Shown: positions 1 through 8,770 of the stretch, piece after piece
Layout: each line of letters begins with the position of its first letter
Position numbering within the stretch: the stretch's first letter is position 1
Source of the DNA: CALKJU01 sp035326425
GTDB taxonomy: Bacteria > Pseudomonadota > Alphaproteobacteria > Geminicoccales > Geminicoccaceae
Direction of reading: 5' to 3'
Length of the DNA stretch: 64,000 nt
Assembly: GCA_035326425.1 (NCBI GenBank)
Contig: DAOLFG010000022.1
Span: forward strand, 1-64,000
Made by a program: the position numbers and the translations under genes
The notes under the pieces: generated by a model
Databases searched by the model: none
What the model was told of the DNA's origin: nothing
Seen by the model: the letters and a program-made list of their open reading frames with translations, nothing else

Positions 1-3000
1 CCCTCCATCCGCTCGACCTCCAGCTTCGCCGCATGGCGGAGCTGGAAGGCCTGCGGCAGCACCAGCACCGCCTCCTCGTCGCCGCCCGAGGGCACGACGA
101 GGCGGACGCGCGAGCCCTTGCCGTCGGCGAGATGGGGTCTGAGGCGCTCGGCGATGTCGAGCGAGCGGATGCGGATCTCGACCTCGCCGCGGATGCCGTC
201 GGCGCTGTCGTCCAGCTTCTCGATCCGCTGGGCGATCAATCGGAAGGAGTCACCCTCGAGCCTGGCCTCGACGTCGAGCTTGAACGGCACCTGGGCGCCG
301 AGGAGGTCGCGGACCTGGGCGTAGAGGTCGCTCCACACCGTGACCTCGTAGGCGCCGGTGGCGTCCGAGAGCTGGACGAAAGCGAAGCGGCCGCGGTCGG
401 TGGTGCGCTCCTGCCGGCCGGTGACGACCCCGGCGAGATTGATCCGCGCCGTGTCGCGACTACCCAGCTCGGTGCGGATGTGCGCCGCCGGCACGATGCC
501 GAGGCGCTGCAGGGCGCCGCGGTAGCCGTCTAGCGGATGCGCCGACATGTAGAAACCGACGGCGTCCAGCTCCATCGCCAGCCGCTCCATCAGCGGAAAA
601 TCGTCGACTTCGGCCAGCGCCGGCTTCGGCGGCTCGGGCGCATCGCCGCCGAAGCCGAAGATGCTGACCTGACCGCTGCCTTCCTCCTCCGCCAGGGTCG
701 CGGCGTGGCGGAGCGCCTTGTCGAGCGACTCGCAGAGCTGGCGCCGGTTGCCGCCGAGGCTATCGAGGGCGCCGGCCTTGATCAGGCCCTCCAGCATGCG
801 CTTGTTGAGCTGGCGGCCGAGGCGGGCGCACAGGTCGAACAGGTCGGCGAACGGCCCCTTGGCGCGGCGTTCCTCGACCAGCGCCCGCATGGCGGCGGCA
901 CCGACGCCCTTGATGGCCGCGAGCGCGAAGCGGACGCCGGCACCCTCCGCACCACGCTCGACGTCGAAGTCGACACCCGAGGCGTTGACGTCCGGCGGGT
1001 AGAGCGGGATGGCCTTCTCGCCCATCTCGCGCCTGAACCCCGCCACCTTGTCGAGGTTGGCCATTTCGATCGTCATCGCCGCGGCGAAGAACTCGACCGG
1101 ATGGTTGGCCTTCAGATAGGCCGTCTGGTAGGCCAGCACGGCATAGGCCGCGGCATGGCTCTTGTTGAAGCCGTAGGATGCGAACTTGGCCACGAGGTCG
1201 AAGATAGTGGTGGCCAGATCGTCCGAGATGCCGTTGGCCATCGCCCCCTTGATGAAGGTCTCGCGCTGGGCGTCCATCTCCGCCTTGATCTTCTTGCCCA
1301 TCGCCCGGCGCAGCAGGTCGGCGCCGCCCATGCTGTAGCCGGCGAGCTGCCGGGCGATCTCCATCACCTGCTCCTGGTAGATGATGACGCCGTTGGTGGC
1401 CTCGAGGATCGGCCGCAGCATCGGGTGCAGGTACTCGGCCTCCTCCTGGCCGTGCTTGACGTTGATGTAGCGGGGGATGTTGTCCATCGGCCCCGGCCGG
1501 TAGAGCGACACCATGGCGACGATGTCGTCGAAGCAGTCGGGCTTCAGCTTGCGCAGGGCGTCACGCATGCCCGAGCTTTCCAGCTGGAACACCCCCGCGG
1601 TCTCGGCCCGGGTCAGCAGGTCATAGGCCGGCTTGTCGTCGAGCGGCAGGGTGTCGAGCACCAGCTCCGTGCCGCCCTCTCGGACGAGGCGCTCGGCGGT
1701 GCGCAACATGGTGAGCGTCGACAGGCCCAGGAAGTCGAACTTGACCAGCCCGGCCTTCTCGACGTCCTTCATGTTGAACTGCGTCACCGGCATGCCGCTG
1801 CGCGGATCCTTGTAGAGCGGCACCAGCTCGTCGAGCGGCCGGTCGCCGATCACCACGCCGGCCGCATGGGTCGAGGCGTTGCGCGGCAGGCCCTCCAGCT
1901 GCAGGGCGATCTCGAACATCCGGTCGATGCCGGGGTCCTTGGCGCGCTCCTCCCCGAGCTGCGGCTCGATCTCCAACGCCTGGACGAGGTTGATTGGATT
2001 GGCCGGGTTCTGCGGCACTAGCTTGCAGATGCGGTCGACCTGGCCGAACGGCAGCCCCATCACCCGGCCGACGTCGCGCAGCACGGCGCGGGCCTGCAGC
2101 CGGCCGAAGGTGATGATGTGCGCCACCCGGTCGAAGCCGTAGCGGTCCTGGACGTAGTGGATCACCTCGTCGCGGCGGTCCTGGCAGAAGTCGATGTCGA
2201 AGTCCGGCATCGACACGCGCTCGGGGTTGAGGAACCGCTCGAACAGCAGGCCGAAGCGCAAGGGATCGAGGTCGGTGATCTGCAAGGCCCAGGCAGCGAC
2301 CGATCCGGCGCCGGAGCCGCGGCCCGGCCCCACCGGGATGCCCTGTGCCTTGGCCCACTTGATGAAGTCGGCGACGATCAGGAAGTAGCCCGGGAACTTC
2401 ATCTGCACGATGACGTCGAGCTCGAACTCCAGCCGCTCGCGGTAGGGCCTCGCCCTCTCCGCCCGCTCGGCCTCGTTCGTCCCCGGCGCCAGCACATAGC
2501 GCTCCAGCCGCTCCTCCAGCCCGGCGCGCGCCTGGGCGCGCAGCTCCTCCGGCTCGTCGCGACCTTCGGCGGTGGTGAAGCGCGGCAGGATCGGATCGCG
2601 CGCCGGGGCGATGAAGGCGCAGCGCCGCGCGATCACCAGCGTGTTCGCCACCGCCTCCGGCAGGTCGGCGAACAGCGCCTCCATCTCGGCGGCGGTCTTG
2701 AAGCGGTGGTCGGCCTGTAGCCTCTTGCGGTCGGTCTGGGCGACCTGGGCACCCTCGGCGATGCAGATCAGCGTGTCGTGGGCATCGTAGGTGCGCTCGT
2801 CGAGGAAATGCACGTCGTTGGTGGCGACCAGTGGCAGGTCGAGGCGATAGGCGAGATCAACCAGCCCCGCCTCGGTGGCCTGCTCGTTCTCCAGGCCATG
2901 CCGCTGCAGCTCGACATAGAGGCGGTCGCCGAACGCCTGCCGCAGGCGGCGCAGCAGGGCCTCGGCGCCAGCGGCATCGCCTCGCAGCAGCGCCGCGCCG

Positions 3001-3437
3001 ACCGGGCCGGCAGCACCGCCGGTGAGCAGGATCAGCCCGGCCGCATGCGCTTCCAGGGCTTCCAGCGGCACCTGTACCGGCCCTGCCGGATCGCCCTCGA
3101 GATAGGCACGGCTCAGCAGCTTGAGCAGGCTGGCATAGCCCGTGGAATCCTTGACCAGCAGCACCACCTGCTCGGGCTCGGCCGGCCGTCCCGGCTGCCG
3201 ACGCACCCGCTCGTCCGGCGCCAGTGCGACGAGGGCGCCGACGATCGGCTGCACCCCCACCTTCTTGGCGGCGGCGCAGAACTCCATCACGCCGAACAGG
3301 TTGCCATTGTCGGTGACCGCCACCGCCGGCATCTCCTGGGCGTGGCATGCCTTGGCGAGGGCCTCGTAGCGCACCGCACCTTCGAGGAGCGAATAGGCCG
3401 AGCGGACGCGGAGATGGACGAAACCGGCGTGTGGCAT
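1..3437 (-). CDS. dnaE: DNA polymerase III subunit alpha (partial, C-terminus off window)
   Basis: Replicative polymerase catalytic subunit. About 1145 codons are visible, so only a short C-terminal piece is missing beyond base 1. The N-terminus (HLRVRSAYSLLEGA) is the PHP domain, with the first metal-site His replaced as is usual in DnaE. The polymerase active-site stretch PDFDIDF followed by CQDRRDE is encoded around 2161-2220, then the long helical fingers region (IIYQEQVMEIA, YGFNKSHAAAYA) and an OB-fold C-terminal part. ATG at 3437 starts MPHAGFVHL, the normal family start. In many alphaproteobacteria dnaE lies directly beside lolD; here about 3.4 kb of other genes separates them. Identification is very secure. 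Confidence 0.97.
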   Translation of the reverse strand, partial: MPHAGFVHLRVRSAYSLLEGAVRYEALAKACHAQEMPAVAVTDNGNLFGVMEFCAAAKKVGVQPIVGALVALAPDERVRRQPGRPAEPEQVVLLVKDSTGYASLLKLLSRAYLEGDPAGPVQVPLEALEAHAAGLILLTGGAAGPVGAALLRGDAAGAEALLRRLRQAFGDRLYVELQRHGLENEQATEAGLVDLAYRLDLPLVATNDVHFLDERTYDAHDTLICIAEGAQVAQTDRKRLQADHRFKTAAEMEALFADLPEAVANTLVIARRCAFIAPARDPILPRFTTAEGRDEPEELRAQARAGLEERLERYVLAPGTNEAERAERARPYRERLEFELDVIVQMKFPGYFLIVADFIKWAKAQGIPVGPGRGSGAGSVAAWALQITDLDPLRFGLLFERFLNPERVSMPDFDIDFCQDRRDEVIHYVQDRYGFDRVAHIITFGRLQARAVLRDVGRVMGLPFGQVDRICKLVPQNPANPINLVQALEIEPQLGEERAKDPGIDRMFEIALQLEGLPRNASTHAAGVVIGDRPLDELVPLYKDPRSGMPVTQFNMKDVEKAGLVKFDFLGLSTLTMLRTAERLVREGGTELVLDTLPLDDKPAYDLLTRAETAGVFQLESSGMRDALRKLKPDCFDDIVAMVSLYRPGPMDNIPRYINVKHGQEEAEYLHPMLRPILEATNGVIIYQEQVMEIARQLAGYSMGGADLLRRAMGKKIKAEMDAQRETFIKGAMANGISDDLATTIFDLVAKFASYGFNKSHAAAYAVLAYQTAYLKANHPVEFFAAAMTIEMANLDKVAGFRREMGEKAIPLYPPDVNASGVDFDVERGAEGAGVRFALAAIKGVGAAAMRALVEERRAKGPFADLFDLCARLGRQLNKRMLEGLIKAGALDSLGGNRRQLCESLDKALRHAATLAEEEGSGQVSIFGFGGDAPEPPKPALAEVDDFPLMERLAMELDAVGFYMSAHPLDGYRGALQRLGIVPAAHIRTELGSRDTARINLAGVVTGRQERTTDRGRFAFVQLSDATGAYEVTVWSDLYAQVRDLLGAQVPFKLDVEARLEGDSFRLIAQRIEKLDDSADGIRGEVEIRIRSLDIAERLRPHLADGKGSRVRLVVPSGGDEEAVLVLPQAFQLRHAAKLEVERME

Positions 3438-3485
3438 GGGCTCCCCGGACGACGGAAGGTCCGTCAGGGTAGAGCACCCGCACCG

Positions 3486-4472
3486 TCACGCTTCAACGCT
3501 GGTCGCGGAGTCTTCCACAGAAATTTCACTATGGGCGCCGGCCGACCGGATGCCGAGCCACGCCTGGTCCAGCAGGGCCACCAGCTCGCGATATCGAGCT
3601 GCAGGAATCTGGTCGAGGCCGCTGCAGCTGTCGAAGGCGAGGACTGCCGCCAGCAGCCGGTCGACGGCATCAGGCTCGCCGAGCAGAAGCCCCAGCCCGA
3701 TGAGATCGGCCGCGACGGATGCCTGCGGCGGCAGATAGGCGTCGCTCTCCTGCAGCCTCGGGCTATCTGCCGGGAGTCGGACGATGACGATGCGGGTCAC
3801 GGAGGGTTGCGAGTCCGGACCGATGATCGTCGCCCCCGTCATGAAGCCGGCGAGAACGCTGACCGGCCGCGACGGCGGAAAGAGGCAGAGCAGCAGCTGC
3901 GAATCGCCGCCGGTCTCGCGCAGGTCCATATGCAGGGCGCGGTTGCCGGCGGCGACCGGCCCTTCCAGCCGCAAGGGGCCGGTCGGCAAGGCTTCCGAGT
4001 AGGTCGCCACGAGGTCACGCGTGCTCCTGCCCGGGGCGACCGTAAGCCTGGCGCGGATCAGCCGACCCGCGAAATAGGGCGACCAGGCGTGTGAATAGCA
4101 GGCATAGGTGCCGAGTAGCGCAGGCTCCGGCGCCGGCTTGGTCATCGGACCGACCTGATCGGCGCGGCTGCACAGCACGGCAGGGTCGAGATCATGGCGT
4201 GCGCAGATGGCTTCGATGAAATCGTCCGTCGCGCAGGCGGCGATCCATTGGCCCGACTTGTCGATGTCCAGCAGCTTGGCCCAGTCATCGTAGATCGCGC
4301 GTTCGCGCGGCCGCGATCGACCCTGCAGCCACTTGTTGGCGCGCTCGACCTCGAAGGAGGTCGCGGGGTTCACCCGACGGAACGCGGCGGCCAGATCCTT
4401 GCGCGTCGCAGTGCCGAGGAACGCTGCCGTGAGCTGCAGCTTGCGATCAATCCCGCACACCATCCGCGTCAC
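3486..4472 (-). CDS. hypothetical protein with HTH-like N-terminus
   Basis: Protein of about 328 residues that I cannot name. The first 70 residues (TRKDLAAAF, NKWLQGRSRPRERAIYDDWAKLLD) look like a small helix-turn-helix DNA-binding unit followed by a helical segment. Residues from about 110 on form a mixed alpha/beta domain with several beta-strand-like stretches and no catalytic motif I recognise. I recall similar proteins of unknown function in Rhodospirillales. The start is either GTG at 4472 or ATG at 4463; neither has a strong ribosome site. It is divergent from the RTX gene with about 157 bp between, so a role in controlling that gene is possible but only inferred from position. Confidence 0.75.
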   Translation of the reverse strand: MTRMVCGIDRKLQLTAAFLGTATRKDLAAAFRRVNPATSFEVERANKWLQGRSRPRERAIYDDWAKLLDIDKSGQWIAACATDDFIEAICARHDLDPAVLCSRADQVGPMTKPAPEPALLGTYACYSHAWSPYFAGRLIRARLTVAPGRSTRDLVATYSEALPTGPLRLEGPVAAGNRALHMDLRETGGDSQLLLCLFPPSRPVSVLAGFMTGATIIGPDSQPSVTRIVIVRLPADSPRLQESDAYLPPQASVAADLIGLGLLLGEPDAVDRLLAAVLAFDSCSGLDQIPAARYRELVALLDQAWLGIRSAGAHSEISVEDSATSVEA

Positions 4473-4602
4473 TGAGCCATCATTTGCGCCAGACCGGCTG
4501 TATCAGGCGATTTTCCAGGAAATTCCGATGAAATCCAGCGGCGTTCCGTTCGGCCGCTATTCCATGGCCCAGGCACTCGCCTGAACCTGCCGCCATTCGA
4601 GG

Positions 4603-4620
4603 ATCCTACCGCGATAGGAT
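4603..4620 (+). promoter_or_regulatory. small hairpin overlapping the ribosome site of the RTX gene
   Basis: A perfect 6-bp inverted repeat (ATCCTA, loop CCGCGA, TAGGAT) ends 9 bp before the ATG at 4630. The right arm contains AGGA, the only Shine-Dalgarno-like sequence for the RTX gene, so folding would hide it. It could equally be a short protein operator or chance. Confidence 0.3.
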
Positions 4621-4629
4621 GCACCCGAC

Positions 4630-5547
4630 ATGGCAATACGAACCGGATCGGCGCGATCCGATCTGCTCATAGGCCGCAGCGGCGCCGACACCTTGTCCGG
4701 CTTGGGTGGCAACGACCTGCTCGTCGGCCTACACGGCACGGACACCTTGTTCGGCGGAACCGGCGATGATCTGCTGATCGGCGGTCGTGATGCCGATGCG
4801 CTGTTCGGCGGCGACGACAGCGATACGGCGTCCTACGAAACCTCGAATGGTGCCGTCGAGATCGACCTCGGAGCCGCGACCGCGACCGGAGGCGATGCCG
4901 AGGGCGACACGTTTTCCAGCGTCGAGAACCTCATCGGCACCCGCTACTCGGACATCCTGACCGGGGACGGCGGTCGGAACTCCATTCTGGGCGAAAACGG
5001 CGCGGACGAGATCCGCGGCGACGCGCGCTTCCTGTTCGGCGGTGATGGCGAGGGCGACTTCCTCTACGGCGGCAAGGGCGACGACTGGATTTACGGCGAC
5101 GCCCTCGGCCTCGCCTCCTCCTCGATCGGCGGTGGCGATACGCTCTACGGCGGTGCCGGAAACGACAACCTATTCGGCGACGCAGTCGGCATCATCGGCG
5201 GGAGTCTCGGCGGCAGCGATGTCCTCTATGGCGGCAAAGGCGACGATATCCTCTATGGCGACGCCTCGCTCATCCTCAGCAGTGGAGGCAATAGCGACCG
5301 GTTCGTGTTCGCGGCCGGAGACGGCCATGACACTATCGAGGATTTCCGGGCATCGGAACACGACATCATCGATCTTGCCGCCTACGGCTTCAAGAGCTTC
5401 GCCCGCGTGCAGATGTACATGACCGTATCGGGGAGTGATCTCGTCATCGACCTCTCTGCCGCCAATGGCAGGGCCGCCGGCCGCGATACATTGACCATCA
5501 AGAACGTCACGTTCCTCGACCAGGACTCGTTCTTTCCATTCTCCTGA
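4630..5547 (+). CDS. RTX (hemolysin-type calcium-binding repeat) protein
   Basis: 305-residue secreted-type protein built almost entirely of glycine/aspartate nonapeptide repeats. Repeat blocks such as GGTGDDLLIGG, GGKGDDWIYGD, GGAGNDNLFGD and GGKGDDILYGD form calcium-binding parallel beta-roll turns. The middle (ETSNGAVEIDLGAATATGG) is the usual linker between repeat arrays. There is no N-terminal signal peptide; the C-terminal ~80 residues (RFVFAAGDGHDTIEDF onward, ending in hydrophobic and Phe-rich residues) resemble a type I secretion signal. No enzymatic domain is present. No ABC/MFP secretion genes sit beside it; the tolC at 37590 could serve as outer-membrane channel. Substrate or adhesive role unknown. 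Confidence 0.9.
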   Translation: MAIRTGSARSDLLIGRSGADTLSGLGGNDLLVGLHGTDTLFGGTGDDLLIGGRDADALFGGDDSDTASYETSNGAVEIDLGAATATGGDAEGDTFSSVENLIGTRYSDILTGDGGRNSILGENGADEIRGDARFLFGGDGEGDFLYGGKGDDWIYGDALGLASSSIGGGDTLYGGAGNDNLFGDAVGIIGGSLGGSDVLYGGKGDDILYGDASLILSSGGNSDRFVFAAGDGHDTIEDFRASEHDIIDLAAYGFKSFARVQMYMTVSGSDLVIDLSAANGRAAGRDTLTIKNVTFLDQDSFFPFS

Positions 5548-5618
5548 TCCGAGACCAGCGGCTCTTGCAGCGCAGCATCGGGCGCTCCAAGCTTTCCTCC
5601 GAAGCGGAGGAGCGCTTG

Positions 5619-6248
5619 ATGATCGACGAGCTTCTGGAACGCAACCGCCGCTGGGCCGAGGCGCGGGTGAAGGCGGATCCCGAGTTCTTCAGCCGCCTCG
5701 CCAAGCAGCAGAAGCCCAAGCTCTTGTGGATCGGCTGCTCGGACGCCCGCGTCACCGCCAACTCGCTGCTCGACCTCGATCCCGGTGAGGTCTTCGTCCA
5801 CCGCAACATCGCCAACCTCGCCAACCACAACGACCTCAACTACCTGTCGGTGCTGCAGTTCGCGGTCGAATTCCTGGAGGTCGAGCACGTCATCGTCTGC
5901 GGCCACTATGGCTGCGGCGGCATCCGTGCCGCCATGTCGAGCCGCCAGCTGGGCCTGATCGACAACTGGGTGCGCACCATCCGCGACATCCGCGAGCGCT
6001 ACCGCGCCGAGATCGAGCAGGCCGACGACGCCGAGGAGCGCGAGGACCTGCTGTGCGAGCTGAACGTCGTCACCCAGACCCACAACGTCGCGCGCACGCC
6101 CATCGTCCAGAACGCCTGGGGCCGCGGCCGCAAGCTCAGCCTGCACGGCTTCGTCTATCGCGTGCGCGACGGCATCCTGCACGACATGGGCTGTCGGCTG
6201 AGTGGCCCCGACGAGATCGGCGAGACCCACCGGCTGCAGGTCGCCTGA
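5619..6248 (+). CDS. can: beta-class carbonic anhydrase
   Basis: Interconverts CO2 and bicarbonate in the cytoplasm. 209 residues with the full beta-class zinc site: Cys40-Ser-Asp42-Ala-Arg44 (CSDAR), His96 and Cys99 (HYGCGG). Long stretches match E. coli Can as I remember it (FVHRNIANL, HGFVYRVRDG). The ATG at 5619 is chosen because it gives the normal family start (MIDELLERNRRWAEA) and has GGAGG just upstream; the frame stays open to a TTG at 5565 but that extension has no family support. It lies 71 bp after the RTX gene and ends 7 bp from the converging gene at 6256. Confidence 0.96.
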   Translation: MIDELLERNRRWAEARVKADPEFFSRLAKQQKPKLLWIGCSDARVTANSLLDLDPGEVFVHRNIANLANHNDLNYLSVLQFAVEFLEVEHVIVCGHYGCGGIRAAMSSRQLGLIDNWVRTIRDIRERYRAEIEQADDAEEREDLLCELNVVTQTHNVARTPIVQNAWGRGRKLSLHGFVYRVRDGILHDMGCRLSGPDEIGETHRLQVA

Positions 6249-6255
6249 GAAACCC

Positions 6256-6762
6256 TCAGCCCGCCGCCTCGTCCCTCGCCTCCGACCAGCCGTTCTCCCA
6301 GGCCAGGTGGTCGACGCTGTCGAAGGTGAACGGGTTGGCGGTCAGCGGCTCGCCGGTGGCGAAGGCGCGCTGGCCGGCGTCGTAGGCCGGGATGCGCGGA
6401 TCGTCGCGCGGTCCGCGCGGGCCGGCGGCAGCGATGAAGGCGCGGAACGCCGGGAACTGCATCAGCACGGTCTCGTCGATGCCGTCGGGGTGCGCGGCCA
6501 GCAGTTGCCGACCGCGATCGGTGATCTTCAGGCTGCCGGTATCGACCCGGCTCAGGGCACCGGCGGCACGCAGCGCCATCGCGGCACGCCGCAGCCGGCG
6601 CATCACCTCGTCGTCGACCGCGTCGGCCTCGCCGAGCGACGCCCGCAGCCGTCGCAGCATCGAGACCGCCCCCTGCACCGTCGCCGGGCCCTCGGCACCC
6701 GCGCGCAGCAGCGCCAGCATCAGGTCCTGCTCGTGCAGGAGAATCGGCTCTTCGTCGCTCAT
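6256..6762 (-). CDS. winged-helix (Mrr_N-like) plus RMF-like domain protein
   Basis: 168-residue protein with two recognisable parts. Residues about 5-95 look like the N-terminal winged helix of Mrr-type proteins: leucine-rich helices, then MALRAAGALSR and LKITDRGRQLLAAH. The last ~45 residues (AYDAGQRAFATGEP, NPF, LAWENGWSEAR) follow the spacing of ribosome modulation factor: AY..G..AF..G....NP followed by W..GW. There is no nuclease domain. I infer a nucleic-acid or ribosome-associated regulator; no function is proven. ATG at 6762 is preferred to the in-frame GTG at 6786. It converges on the carbonic anhydrase gene and lies 87 bp beyond lolD's stop. Confidence 0.72.
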   Translation of the reverse strand: MSDEEPILLHEQDLMLALLRAGAEGPATVQGAVSMLRRLRASLGEADAVDDEVMRRLRRAAMALRAAGALSRVDTGSLKITDRGRQLLAAHPDGIDETVLMQFPAFRAFIAAAGPRGPRDDPRIPAYDAGQRAFATGEPLTANPFTFDSVDHLAWENGWSEARDEAAG

Positions 6763-6849
6763 CGTCACCGGCGTCCGCGGTTGCACTGCCTCACTCGACC
6801 TCTGCCGAGCAAGACATAGGCCAGGACGGGCGGCCCTGGCGAGCCCGGC

Positions 6850-7530
6850 TCACGCCGGCTCGAGCCGTCCCTCGGCCAGCCGCCAGACCTCGTCCATCCG
6901 TGCCGCCAGCTCGGGGTTGTGGGTCGCGATCAGGGCGGCGGTGCCGGTGTCGCGCACCACCGCCAGCAGCTCGTCGAACACCCGCTCGGCGGTAGCGGGA
7001 TCGAGGTTGCCCGTCGGCTCGTCCGCCAGGATCAGCTTCGGGGCATTGGCCAGCGCCCTGGCGATCGCCACCCGCTGCTGCTCGCCGCCGGAGAGCTTGC
7101 CCGGACGATGGGCCAGCCGCTCGCCGAGGCCCAGGCGCGACAGCAGCTCGCCGGCGCGTGATCGCGACGCGCTCGGCGACCTGCCAGCCACGAGCTGCGG
7201 CAGCGCCACGTTCTCGGCGGCGGTGAAGTCGGGCAGCAGGTGGTGGAACTGGTAGACGAAGCCGATGCGCTCGCGCCTGAGGCGGGTGCGCTCGGCATCG
7301 CCCATCCGGCCGGTGGGCCTGGCGTCGATCAGCACCTCGCCCGCCGTCGGATGCTCGAGCAGGCCACAGATGTGCAGGAGCGTCGACTTGCCGGCGCCCG
7401 ACGGGCCGACGAGCGCCGTCATCCGCCCCGCCGGCAGGACGAAATCGGCACCCTTCAGCACCTCGAGCTCGGCCTCGCCCTGCCGATAGACCCGCCTTAT
7501 GCCGTCGAGCCGCAGCACCGGCTCACTCAT
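6850..7530 (-). CDS. lolD: lipoprotein-releasing ABC transporter ATP-binding protein LolD
   Basis: ATPase that powers extraction of outer-membrane lipoproteins from the inner membrane. 226 residues with Walker A GPSGAGKST (42-50), the Lol-type FHHLLPDFTA segment, signature LSGGEQQR and Walker B LILADEP with TGNLD. The true start is ATG at 7530 (MSEPVLRLDG); the open frame upstream to 7719 is only the opposite face of lolC. The start overlaps the lolC stop by 8 bp, so translation is probably coupled. It is the third gene of a proS-lolC-lolD operon. Confidence 0.95.
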   Translation of the reverse strand: MSEPVLRLDGIRRVYRQGEAELEVLKGADFVLPAGRMTALVGPSGAGKSTLLHICGLLEHPTAGEVLIDARPTGRMGDAERTRLRRERIGFVYQFHHLLPDFTAAENVALPQLVAGRSPSASRSRAGELLSRLGLGERLAHRPGKLSGGEQQRVAIARALANAPKLILADEPTGNLDPATAERVFDELLAVVRDTGTAALIATHNPELAARMDEVWRLAEGRLEPA

Positions 7531-8770
7531 AGCGCAGCGCTTCCACCGGATCGAGGCGCGCCGCCCGCCAGGCCGGATAGATGGTGGCGAGGAACGACAG
7601 CACGAGACCCATCGCCACCACCGACAGCACGTCGCCCGTCTCGACCTTGGCCGGCAGCTGCGACAGGAAGCGAATCTCGGCCGACCACAGCTCGGCGCCG
7701 AGCATCCATTCGAGGCCACGGCGGATGGCGTCGATGTTGAGCGCGAAGGCCAGGCCCAGCAGGAAGCCGAGCGCGGTCCCGACGACGCCTATGCTGGCGC
7801 CGCTCAACAGGAAGATGCGGGTGATCGCGCCCTTGGTGGCGCCCATCGTGCGCAGGATGGCGATGTCGCGGCTCTTGCTGCGCACCAGCATGGTGATGCC
7901 GGTGATGATGTTGAAGGCCGCCACCAGAATGATCAGTGTCAGGATCAGGAACATCACGTTGCGCTCGACCTGCAGGGCGGCGAAGAAGTGCGAGTTGAGC
8001 TGCTGCCAGTCGACCAGGCGGCCGACGCCTTCCGTCCTTGCGACGAGATCGGCGCGGTAGCGGCCGATGCGCTCGGGATCCTGCACCGACACCTCGACGG
8101 CGTTCACGCGGTCGGGGAGCTGGAAATAGGCCTGGGCGTCGGCCAGCGGGATGAACACGAAGCTGGAATCGTATTCGAACATCCCGATCTCGAAGATGCC
8201 GCCGACCTTGAAGCTCTTGACCCGCGGCACCGAGCCGAAGGCGGTTGCGGCACCTTTCGGCGAGATCAGCGTGAGCTGGCTGCCGATGGTCAGGCCCATG
8301 CGCGCCGCCATGCGGCTGCCGATCAGCGCCGTGCCGGGCTCGGACAGCGATTCCACGGAGCCGGCGCGGATGTTCGACGCGATGGTCTGGCGGCGCGCGA
8401 GGTCGGCGGGCTCGACGCCGCGCACCAGGGCGCCGGCGGCGGCACCGTTGGCCGAGGCCATCACCTGCCCCTCGATATAGGGCATGACGTCGACGACGCC
8501 GGGCGCGCCCTCCAGCCGGCCGGCCAGGGCACGGAAGTCCGGCAGGCCTTCGGGCCCCGACACCACGGTCGCATGGCCGTTGACGCCCAGCACCCGCCCC
8601 AGCAGCTCGGCGCGGAAGCCGTTCATCACCGCCAGCACGACGATCAGCGTGCCGACGCCCAAGGCTATCCCGACGAGGGCGAAGCCGGCGATGACGGAGA
8701 TGAAGCCTTCCTCGCGGGTCGGACGCAGGTAGCGCCAGGCGACCAGCCGCTCCGCGGCGCCGAAAGCCAT
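7523..8770 (-). CDS. lolC: lipoprotein-releasing ABC transporter permease (LolC/E type)
   Basis: Inner-membrane permease of 415 residues with the LolCDE layout: one TM helix near the N-terminus (about 25-50), a large periplasmic MacB-like domain (about 55-265), then three TM helices with the FtsX-type segment MLVRSKSRDIAILRTMGA. Only one permease gene is present. Many alphaproteobacteria carry a single permease, which probably works as a homodimer with LolD (the LolF-type arrangement). Its ATG at 8770 shares one base with the proS stop. Confidence 0.94.
   Translation of the reverse strand: MAFGAAERLVAWRYLRPTREEGFISVIAGFALVGIALGVGTLIVVLAVMNGFRAELLGRVLGVNGHATVVSGPEGLPDFRALAGRLEGAPGVVDVMPYIEGQVMASANGAAAGALVRGVEPADLARRQTIASNIRAGSVESLSEPGTALIGSRMAARMGLTIGSQLTLISPKGAATAFGSVPRVKSFKVGGIFEIGMFEYDSSFVFIPLADAQAYFQLPDRVNAVEVSVQDPERIGRYRADLVARTEGVGRLVDWQQLNSHFFAALQVERNVMFLILTLIILVAAFNIITGITMLVRSKSRDIAILRTMGATKGAITRIFLLSGASIGVVGTALGFLLGLAFALNIDAIRRGLEWMLGAELWSAEIRFLSQLPAKVETGDVLSVVAMGLVLSFLATIYPAWRAARLDPVEALRYE

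Noticed and set aside
537..2021. 494-residue plus-strand open frame
   Set aside because: Antisense of dnaE; the minus strand carries the polymerase active site in this interval.
5565..5618. Upstream TTG extension of the carbonic anhydrase
   Set aside because: Adds 18 residues with no family match; ATG 5619 has a GGAGG site and gives the usual start.
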